Translations under genes and position numbers: made by a program
Notes under the pieces: model-generated
What the model was told of the DNA's origin: nothing
What the model saw: only the letters and a program-made list of their open reading frames with translations
The model's database searches: none
Assembly (NCBI RefSeq): GCF_021117275.1
Contig: NZ_CP088245.1
Span: 3,075,501 to 3,139,500, forward strand
From: Metabacillus sp. B2-18
GTDB lineage: Bacteria; Bacillota; Bacilli; Bacillales; Bacillaceae
Length of the DNA: 64,000 bases
Direction: 5' to 3'
Shown: positions 50,309 to 57,474 of the stretch, one piece after another
Layout: every line of letters starts with the position of its first letter
Position numbering within the stretch: position 1 is the stretch's first letter

Positions 50309-52939
50309 ATGACTGAACAATATAAGAGTCGTGAAGAACGAAGAAAAAAACAGTCTCAAAATAATACTAAGAAAAAAACAAAGAAAAATAAACCAGGGCT
50401 ATGGAAGAAAATTTTATTAAGTCTTTTGGCAATAGGAATTGTAGGAATGGTTGCTGGAGGAATTACATTTGCAGTTATAGTATCTGATGCTCCACCACTT
50501 GATGATAAAAAATTAAAAGATTCATTTTCATCAAAAATATATGATATGAATGGTGAGGAAATTACCGAGTTTGGCCAAGTAAAAAGAACTTACGTCCCAT
50601 ATGATGATATACCTAAAGTACTCGAAAATGCAGTGTTAGCAACTGAGGATGCACGGTTTTATGAACACAGCGGTGTTGATTTTATTCGTATAGGTGGCGC
50701 ATTTGTTGCAAACGTTCAAGAAGGCTTTGGTGCCGAGGGTGGTAGTACTATCACACAACAAGTAATCAAAAACTCTTTATTAACGAGAGATAAAACAGTT
50801 ACTCGTAAAGTACAAGAATTATGGCTTGCATTTCAATTAGAACAAAAATATTCAAAACAAGAAATTCTTGAGATGTATCTTAACAAAATTTACTTTCCTG
50901 GTAATATATACGGCGTAGCTCAAGCAGCTGAATCATTCTATGGTAAAGAATTAAGTGAATTAGAGCTTCATGAAGCTGCTATGATTGCCGGAATTCCACA
51001 GAGTCCAAATAACTATAATCCGAGAACAAATCCGGAAAAAGCTGAAAAGCGACGCAATATTGTTTTAACATTAATGGCAAAACATGGATTTATTACAGAA
51101 GCTGAGGCAGAGGAAGCGAAACAGGTTCCTGTCCAATCCACTGTAGTTGAACCTACAGAAAAAGCAAATCCTTATCACGCCTTTGTGGAAGAAGTAATAG
51201 AAGAAGTAAAAGAAAAAACAGACCTTGATGCTGGTTCTGCAGGATTGGAAATCTATACAACACTTGATCCAAAAGCACAAGATGCTGTAGAAAATGTCTT
51301 AAACGGTGATGTGATGGACTTTCCTGATGAGGAACTTCAAGCAGGTATCACACTTCTAGATACTCAGACAGGAGAAATTCGGGCAATCGGCGGCGGACGC
51401 GATCAACCAGTTGGCGGTTATAATTATGCTACAGATACAAGACGTCAGCCTGGTTCTACAATTAAGCCGGTACTTGATTATGGACCAGTTATTGAAGATA
51501 AGAAATGGTCTACCCATCATCAAATCGTAGATGAACCATACACATATAGTGACGGAACAAAAATTAATAACTGGGATCGATCCTACAAAGGGCAGATGTC
51601 AATTCGACAAGCATTAGCTGATTCAAGAAATATCCCAGCTTTAAAAGCATTACAAGAAGTTGGATTAGATAAAGCGAAGGAATTTGCTCAAGGCCTTGGC
51701 ATTCCACTTGATGAGATTTATGAGCCTTATGCAATTGGAGGATTCCGAGATGGAGTCTCCCCTCTTCAAATGGCAGGTGCTTTTAGTGCATTCGGGAATA
51801 ATGGAATTTATATTGAACCACATGCTGTTAAGAAAATTGTTTTAAGTGATGGAACTGAAATCAGCTTAGAACCTGAGCCTGAGGCAGCAATGAGTGATTA
51901 TACAGCATTTATGGTCACAGATATGATGAAGTCTGTTGTTGAATACGGAACTGGTAAGTCTGTTCAAATATCTGGTGTAAATATTGCTGGAAAAACAGGT
52001 ACAACTAATTTTAGTGAAGATGACAAAGCAAAATATAATGTGCCTTCTGGTGCAGCAAAGGATGCATGGTTTGTAGGTTATAATCCTAATTACACAGCAG
52101 CTGTTTGGACCGGATACAATATATCAGCAGATAGCGAAAAGGTTTATTTAGATTCAAGTGATCAAAAACTAGCAAGAGCAATGTTTAGAGAGGTCTTTTT
52201 AGAAGTTGCTAAAGGTGATACTTCTGATTTCGAACAACCTAACAGCGTTGTTCGAGTAGCAGTTGAAAAAGGCTCAATGGACGAAGTTCTTGCAAGTGAT
52301 TATACTCCTTCTAATCAGATTGCTTATGAATATTATGTAAAAGGCTTCGAACCTAAAAAAGTCTCTAAAAAATATGAAAAGCTCGATAAGCCTTCTGATT
52401 TAAACATTAATTATGACCAGGTAACAAATTCAATAAGCATAAACTGGGGTTATAATGAAGATGCATTAGATGATGTATCCTTTGAAGTAAGACAGTCTAT
52501 TGACGGAGGAGCATATGTAGTTGTTAGTCAATCAGCATCTACTTCATATCAGATAGCAGATGTTTCACCAGGATCTACTTATGCTTTCCAAGTAGTTGCA
52601 GTTAGTGGTAATAATCGAAGTGATGCCGCTGCCACTCAACTACAGGTACCAGAACCTGATGTTGACGTACCTGAACTTCCAGGAGATGACGAGGAAGGCC
52701 AAAACGAGGATGAACAACAAGAAGATGAAGATTCTGAAGAAGGTAATGGAAATGGGAATGGCAACGGGGGGCAAAACGGTAATGGAAATGGGAATGGTAA
52801 CGGAAATGGGAATGGGAATGGCAATGGAAATAATAACGATGATGAGAGTGAAGATGACTCTGATCAGGATATAGAAGGCGAACAAACCAATCCTGATGTA
52901 GAAACAACTGTACCTCCTACTGAAAACACTGGACAATAA
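50309..52939 (+). CDS. ponA: Class A penicillin-binding protein 1 (PonA)
   Basis: 876 residues, membrane-anchored, extracytoplasmic peptidoglycan polymerase. Basic cytoplasmic tail, membrane span at about 36-58, GT51 transglycosylase (catalytic Glu in TEDARFYEH, EGGSTITQQVIKN), transpeptidase with STIK Ser near 383 (PGSTIKP), SRN, and KTGTT near 560. A fibronectin III-like domain follows (about 700-790), then an acidic and Asn-Gly repeat tail (GNGNGN... near 810-850). ATG at 50309 after AAAGG; earlier ATG at 50291 is poorer. Confidence 0.95.
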   Translation: MTEQYKSREERRKKQSQNNTKKKTKKNKPGLWKKILLSLLAIGIVGMVAGGITFAVIVSDAPPLDDKKLKDSFSSKIYDMNGEEITEFGQVKRTYVPYDDIPKVLENAVLATEDARFYEHSGVDFIRIGGAFVANVQEGFGAEGGSTITQQVIKNSLLTRDKTVTRKVQELWLAFQLEQKYSKQEILEMYLNKIYFPGNIYGVAQAAESFYGKELSELELHEAAMIAGIPQSPNNYNPRTNPEKAEKRRNIVLTLMAKHGFITEAEAEEAKQVPVQSTVVEPTEKANPYHAFVEEVIEEVKEKTDLDAGSAGLEIYTTLDPKAQDAVENVLNGDVMDFPDEELQAGITLLDTQTGEIRAIGGGRDQPVGGYNYATDTRRQPGSTIKPVLDYGPVIEDKKWSTHHQIVDEPYTYSDGTKINNWDRSYKGQMSIRQALADSRNIPALKALQEVGLDKAKEFAQGLGIPLDEIYEPYAIGGFRDGVSPLQMAGAFSAFGNNGIYIEPHAVKKIVLSDGTEISLEPEPEAAMSDYTAFMVTDMMKSVVEYGTGKSVQISGVNIAGKTGTTNFSEDDKAKYNVPSGAAKDAWFVGYNPNYTAAVWTGYNISADSEKVYLDSSDQKLARAMFREVFLEVAKGDTSDFEQPNSVVRVAVEKGSMDEVLASDYTPSNQIAYEYYVKGFEPKKVSKKYEKLDKPSDLNINYDQVTNSISINWGYNEDALDDVSFEVRQSIDGGAYVVVSQSASTSYQIADVSPGSTYAFQVVAVSGNNRSDAAATQLQVPEPDVDVPELPGDDEEGQNEDEQQEDEDSEEGNGNGNGNGGQNGNGNGNGNGNGNGNGNGNNNDDESEDDSDQDIEGEQTNPDVETTVPPTENTGQ
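52742..52832 (+). repeat. Low-complexity ggnaatgg repeat in ponA
   Basis: About 90 bases of imperfect 6/12-base units of the ggaaatgggaatgg kind, coding for a Gly-Asn run in the extracellular tail of PonA. Confidence 0.85.
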
Positions 52940-52956
52940 TTGTATAGACTATATCG

Positions 52957-52988
52957 AAAGAACCGATCATTGGGTCGGTTCTTTTCTT
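52957..52988 (+). terminator. Terminator of ponA
   Basis: Stem aagaaccga / tcggttctt with T tail. Confidence 0.88.
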
Positions 52989-53031
52989 ATGTAATAAAAA
53001 AGGAATTATCCGTTTTCATAGCGAATAATTC

Positions 53032-53562
53032 CTACAGTTTATTCATTGCAAGAGCCTTGTAAAATGATTTTTCCAGTTCCGCAAAAAGTTGCTCTAACTG
53101 AACAAAAGCATGATATTGATATGGGTTATCGATTATAAATTGAAGTCTCTCCTCACAATTTACCGGTTTAAATAGCATAGTATTTATACTCATCGCATTA
53201 ACTTTAATTGCTTGAACTGATCTTTTGTTCATCCAATGTAAACAAACAATATAAAGTGATAAACATTTTAAAAGTGATTTCTTTTGCAAATCACTTTTAT
53301 CTCGTTTCATAAATCCTTCCCTAGCCTTTAACATCATTTGTTTCCAAACATTAAACAAAACCGGAACAGATTCTTTCGGATGTTTCCAAGGCAAATTCTC
53401 TACTTCTTGTGCTTGTTGTATGGAGAGCATGTCAAAATAAAATGGTTCTTCTAACAAAATTTTTTCATTTACTTCATTGTATAGCTCATAAAAGTGTGTT
53501 TGATTTTGAAAAAAAGGTTTACCTCGAAAAACATCAGGTATCTTGTACATTTTATTTTGCAT
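53032..53562 (-). CDS. ypoC: YpoC family protein
   Basis: 176 residues, helical, no known catalytic motif (NEKILLEEPFYFDMLSIQQAQEVENLPW, LLKCLSLYIVCLHWMNK). Function unknown. ATG overlaps the nth stop by 11 bases, so it is translated with nth, as in B. subtilis. Confidence 0.8.
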   Translation of the reverse strand: MQNKMYKIPDVFRGKPFFQNQTHFYELYNEVNEKILLEEPFYFDMLSIQQAQEVENLPWKHPKESVPVLFNVWKQMMLKAREGFMKRDKSDLQKKSLLKCLSLYIVCLHWMNKRSVQAIKVNAMSINTMLFKPVNCEERLQFIIDNPYQYHAFVQLEQLFAELEKSFYKALAMNKL

Positions 53563-54217
53563 GTGTAGCTTTTCCTTTTTTCATTCTTTTTTGCCCTTCT
53601 CTACATAAATGGAGCAGTGGACAAATTTCACATTGTGGAGATTGAGCCTTACAATGGTACCTTCCGAAGAAAATTAATCGATGATGTGTATCTGACCATT
53701 CTTCTTTTGGTATTTTTCTCATCAAAGTCTTCTCCACTTCTAATACTGAATCCTTCCATCTGCAAATGCCCAGGCGTTTACTCACCCTTTCTACATGTGT
53801 ATCAACAGCAATTGCAGGAACACCAAATGCAACTGACATTACAACATTTGCTGTTTTTCTTCCAACTCCAGCTAACTTGGTTAATTCTGTGTGATCATTT
53901 GGCACTTCTCCATTATAATGTTCTAACAAGGTTTCACAAAGTTTACGAATGTTCTTAGCTTTATTTCGATATAAACCAATTGACCTGATGTCTGACTGTA
54001 ATTCCTCTAGTGAGACAGCAAGGTAATCTTCAGGTTTTTTATATTTTTGAAATAAATTTTTTGTTACTTTATTTACTAAAGCATCAGTACATTGAGCAGA
54101 TAATGCTACCGCTATGACTAATTCAAAAGGATTGTCATGAATTAGTTCACAATGGGCGTCAGGGAACATCTCTGTCATCGTATCTAGACATTCACGTATT
54201 TGAACTTTTGTTAACAT
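53552..54217 (-). CDS. nth: Endonuclease III
   Basis: Bifunctional DNA glycosylase/AP lyase for oxidised pyrimidines. 221 residues. Helix-hairpin-helix LAGVGRKTANVV with catalytic Lys121, Asp139 (VDTHVERVS), and [4Fe-4S] ligands Cys189, 196, 199 and 205. Upstream gene is dnaD; it is followed by ypoC. Confidence 0.96.
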   Translation of the reverse strand: MLTKVQIRECLDTMTEMFPDAHCELIHDNPFELVIAVALSAQCTDALVNKVTKNLFQKYKKPEDYLAVSLEELQSDIRSIGLYRNKAKNIRKLCETLLEHYNGEVPNDHTELTKLAGVGRKTANVVMSVAFGVPAIAVDTHVERVSKRLGICRWKDSVLEVEKTLMRKIPKEEWSDTHHRLIFFGRYHCKAQSPQCEICPLLHLCREGQKRMKKGKATHAK

Positions 54218-54274
54218 CTTCTCACCTACTTTTTTACTTGAATTTTTTCATTCAAAAACACTAGAACGTAAGAA

Positions 54275-54298
54275 AAAGAGCTAAAATTTTAGCTCTCA
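54275..54298 (-). terminator. Terminator of dnaD
   Basis: Palindromic stem agagctaaaattttagctct overlapping the dnaD stop, with a T5 tail on the minus strand. Confidence 0.78.
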
Positions 54299-54993
54299 AG
54301 CCAGTTATAAAAGGGAACTTTTCTTTCATAATTTTCTGGATTACTTTGAGTTTTTGACGAAGTGCCCTGATTTTGACGGAACTTTTTAGCATAGTTTCGT
54401 GCTTGCTCAATTGTACGAATTCCGTTCTTTTTCCACTCAAACAGAATTCGATCAATATATCTAAAGTTCAATTTTCCTGACATAACTGATTCTCTTAATG
54501 CGGCTTTAATAATAACAGGGTCATAATCGTCTTGATCAATCCAGATAGCTAGAGTTTCACACTCAAATGGAGATAGAGGTCGTCCGAATTCATTTTCGAA
54601 GATTGTATATAAACTCTCATCCTCTTTTTGATTTTGTTCCTGAGCTTTTTTCTGGCTTTCATTAATTAAATATGTGTATAACTTATCCCATAGTGGTTTA
54701 AGCGAATAATATTCAAATAAAATTGTATCTTGTTCACTCTCTTCAATCATTAAGAAGCCTTTTTGTATTAATGTTCTTAAGATAGAAGTACATTCAGATG
54801 TTGAAATAGACATATTCTGAGATAGTTCTGTTGGAGTAGGAAATTGGTTCCCGTTCTCCTTATATTTTTTCACTTGTAGAATAAGCATAAATTCAAGTTC
54901 ATTTAAGCCTAATTTTGCATAATAATTAAAAAGCATAGCCGGAATGCTAACATGTCCTGCTTCTTGGAGAAAAATGAATTGTTCTTTATTCAT
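54289..54993 (-). CDS. dnaD: DNA replication initiation protein DnaD
   Basis: 234 residues. N-terminal DDBH1 winged-helix domain (about 1-95; FPTPTELSQNMSISTSECTSILRTL) and C-terminal DDBH2 domain (FENEFGRPLSPFECETLAIWIDQ, AALRESVMSGKLNFRYIDRIL with the YxxxIxxxW-like motif ending FEWKKNGI). Acts with DnaB and DnaI at oriC and in restart. Start ATG at 54993 after GGGGTG. Confidence 0.95.
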   Translation of the reverse strand: MNKEQFIFLQEAGHVSIPAMLFNYYAKLGLNELEFMLILQVKKYKENGNQFPTPTELSQNMSISTSECTSILRTLIQKGFLMIEESEQDTILFEYYSLKPLWDKLYTYLINESQKKAQEQNQKEDESLYTIFENEFGRPLSPFECETLAIWIDQDDYDPVIIKAALRESVMSGKLNFRYIDRILFEWKKNGIRTIEQARNYAKKFRQNQGTSSKTQSNPENYERKVPFYNWLES

Positions 54994-55123
54994 ATTCACA
55001 CCCCTTACCTTAGTGTAGTATACCATGACAAGTTACTACATTGTATAAAATCAGCTTCGGTTGTTTTTGCCATATAAGGGAATCAACAGCTTTCTTTATT
55101 TTATTGTATTTATTCAATAAGAA

Positions 55124-55157
55124 TGAAAAAACCGACTCAGATAGAGTCAGTTTTTTA
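55124..55157 (-). terminator. Terminator of asnS
   Basis: Stem actgactc / gagtcggt with T6 tail on the minus strand. Confidence 0.85.
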
Positions 55158-55162
55158 TCTTC

Positions 55163-56455
55163 TTATGGATAAAGTCTGTTTAATAAGCGAGGGAATGGAA
55201 TTGTTTCACGAACATGTTCAACTCCACTTAACCATGCTACTGTTCTCTCAAGACCTAGGCCAAATCCAGAATGTGGTACAGAACCATACTTTCTAAGCTG
55301 CAGATACCATTCATAAGCTTGTTCGTCTAATTGATGCTCTTCTATGCGTTGTTTAAGTAACTGCTCGTCATGAATACGCTCAGAACCACCAATGATTTCA
55401 CCATAGCCTTCAGGTGCAATTAAATCTGCACACAGCACAACCTCTTCACGGTTAGGGTCTGGTTGCATATAAAAAGGTTTTAAGCTTGTTGGATAATGTG
55501 TGATAAATACAGGTTTATCATAGCTTTCTGCAATTGCTGTTTCATGCGGAGCACCAAAATCGTCTCCCCATTTAATATCTGTAAATCCTTTTTCTTGAAG
55601 AAACTTAATTGCATCATCATACGTAATTCTTGGGAAAGGTGCCTTAATTTTTTCTAATTTAGATATATCTCTTCCTAATGTATTAAGTTCAAGAGAACAA
55701 TTTTCTAGAACACTCTGGGCAATAAATGATACATACGCTTCTTGTACTTGAAGATTATCTTCAAATTCATAAAAAGCCATTTCAGGCTCAATCATCCAAA
55801 ATTCAATAAGATGGCGGCGTGTTTTTGACTTTTCTGCTCGGAACGTAGGACCAAACGAAAATACCTTTCCTAACGCCATAGCTGCTGCTTCCATATATAA
55901 TTGACCACTTTGAGATAAATAAGCATCCTCATCAAAGTATTTTGTATGGAATAATTCAGATGTTCCTTCCGGTGCACTTCCTGTTAGAATTGGAGGATCA
56001 ACTTTAACAAAACCTTCTTTATTAAAAAACTCATATGTTGATCTAATGATTTCGTTTCTAATTTTCATTACTGCATGCTGACGTTTTGAACGAAGCCATA
56101 AATGACGATGATCCATTAAAAATTCTGTTCCATGCTCTTTTGGTGTTATAGGATAATCAACAGATTCAGAAATAACGCGAATATTTGTAACTCCTAATTC
56201 ATAACCAAAGGGAGAACGTTCATCTTCCTTAACGATACCAGATACATAAAGAGAAGTTTCCTGAGTAATAGACTTTGCATTTTGAAATACCTCTTCTGCA
56301 ACCTCAGCCTTTACTACAACGCCTTGAATAAAGCCTGTACCATCTCTTAATTGAAGAAAAGCAATTTTACCGCTTGAGCGTTTATTTGAAAGCCATGCTC
56401 CAATTGTTACTTCTTGTCCAACATATTTTCCAACTTCTGCAATTGTTGTTTTCAC
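55163..56455 (-). CDS. asnS: Asparaginyl-tRNA synthetase
   Basis: 430 residues, class IIb. OB-fold anticodon-binding domain (about 1-105), then motif 2 [17 protein letters not shown] and motif 3 [18 protein letters not shown] start after GGAGGGAATTTATAC. No T-box is visible upstream. In B. subtilis aspB lies between asnS and ypmB; here ypmB (tseB) follows directly. Confidence 0.95.
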   Translation of the reverse strand: MKTTIAEVGKYVGQEVTIGAWLSNKRSSGKIAFLQLRDGTGFIQGVVVKAEVAEEVFQNAKSITQETSLYVSGIVKEDERSPFGYELGVTNIRVISESVDYPITPKEHGTEFLMDHRHLWLRSKRQHAVMKIRNEIIRSTYEFFNKEGFVKVDPPILTGSAPEGTSELFHTKYFDEDAYLSQSGQLYMEAAAMALGKVFSFGPTFRAEKSKTRRHLIEFWMIEPEMAFYEFEDNLQVQEAYVSFIAQSVLENCSLELNTLGRDISKLEKIKAPFPRITYDDAIKFLQEKGFTDIKWGDDFGAPHETAIAESYDKPVFITHYPTSLKPFYMQPDPNREEVVLCADLIAPEGYGEIIGGSERIHDEQLLKQRIEEHQLDEQAYEWYLQLRKYGSVPHSGFGLGLERTVAWLSGVEHVRETIPFPRLLNRLYP

Positions 56456-56590
56456 GTATAAATTCCCTCCATCAGCTACGATGTCTACTTACTATGTATT
56501 TTTCTTCATCATTTAATTATACGTTTTTTATAATATGGTCGCAATGTTTCCAAAATAAGCCGAAACTTTCCGATTATTTCTACACCTTTA

Positions 56591-57097
56591 TTAAGATGAA
56601 GTTTTTGTTTTTAATGCCATATGTTTAATAATTTCACCATCATAAAAATTCACATAATCAAATGTATAGCGATCAGATTTGTCTTTGTACTTCACTTCCC
56701 AAATGGGTATTTCTTCATCCATACCTAACTGAACACTTATGATTTCTGATGGATCATATTCATTATTAACTATCTTAATGGCTTCATCTAGTGTAATACC
56801 TGAAGACCTTTTTTTCACTAACATTTTATCTTCTTTTTCCTTTTTGTACACCCAGACATATACACCCTCATTATTAGCTTTTTCACCTGTTAATACATGA
56901 TATTGTTTATCACTATTAAACGTCGTAATTTCCGTTATCGTCGAAAGATTCGCTGACTCCATGGCTTTTTTCTTTGACTGCTCATGACCATTCGTGTATT
57001 GTTCTCTTGCAGCCTGATATGTTGCTGTAAAGATCCATACAGCTGCAATAAAGATTACTGAGAAGACAGCAATGAATATCCAAGTTTTTCTTCCCAT
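56591..57097 (-). CDS. tseB: TseB (YpmB), cell-wall elongation regulator
   Basis: 168 residues: signal-anchor span at 5-27, then an extracellular PepSY-like domain (LDEAIKIVNNEYDPSEIISVQLGMDEEIPIWEVKYKD). In B. subtilis YpmB/TseB modulates PBP2A and the elongasome. ATG after AAAGGG. Cotranscribed with ypmA (15-base gap). Confidence 0.88.
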   Translation of the reverse strand: MGRKTWIFIAVFSVIFIAAVWIFTATYQAAREQYTNGHEQSKKKAMESANLSTITEITTFNSDKQYHVLTGEKANNEGVYVWVYKKEKEDKMLVKKRSSGITLDEAIKIVNNEYDPSEIISVQLGMDEEIPIWEVKYKDKSDRYTFDYVNFYDGEIIKHMALKTKTSS

Positions 57098-57112
57098 ATC
57101 GTTTACCCTTTC

Positions 57113-57283
57113 TTAAGTTCGGTATATAGTAAATACTGCTTTTGATTTATCTTCCTGATCAAGAGCAAGACCAAACATTAAATCATTTCTTTTTAATGTA
57201 CGATTCAGCAAGTCAACAATTTTATATAAATCATCAGAATGATCTACAGTTACAGTTGATACAATTTCAATTTTACTTTCCAA
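57113..57283 (-). CDS. ypmA: YpmA family protein (DUF4264)
   Basis: 56 residues, nearly identical to B. subtilis YpmA in pattern: MESKIEIVSTVTVDHSDD, LNRTLKRNDLMFGLALDQEDKSKAVFTIYRT. Function unknown. The likely start is TTG at 57283, nine bases after GGAGG, giving the canonical length. Confidence 0.85.
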   Translation of the reverse strand: MESKIEIVSTVTVDHSDDLYKIVDLLNRTLKRNDLMFGLALDQEDKSKAVFTIYRT

Positions 57284-57352
57284 AGCTTTTTTCCTCCCAC
57301 TTAAAAACAAATATTGTAACTTATATGTCTGCCTAGTCTGGATACAATAACA

Positions 57353-57377
57353 TTACAACAACATCTACTTGTTGTAA
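57353..57377. promoter_or_regulatory. 9-7-9 palindrome upstream of ypmA
   Basis: TTACAACAA (57353-57361) - CATCTAC - TTGTTGTAA (57369-57377), a perfect inverted repeat in the ypmA-tseB promoter region. Could be an operator; no transcription-terminator T-run follows. Confidence 0.5.
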
Positions 57378-57448
57378 CCACGATTTATTATAACAGGTGT
57401 CATTAAGTAACGTGAAAATAAATTTCTCCTAGCTCACACCAAATCTTC

Positions 57449-57474
57449 GTGGCTGATTTAGTATAATCAGCCAC
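57449..57474 (+). other. Hairpin after the dinG stop
   Basis: Stem gtggctgatt / aatcagccac immediately beyond the dinG stop. The T5 tract lies on the plus-strand side, so as a terminator it fits plus-strand transcripts better than dinG. Confidence 0.5.

Noticed and set aside
52602..52936. Several frames on both strands over the end of ponA
   Set aside because: They arise from the short-unit repeat and the acidic tail; composition is extreme and there are no ribosome sites.
56456..56590. Possible T-box before asnS (and before ilvD)
   Set aside because: No T-box sequence, specifier stem or leader terminator is present in either upstream region.
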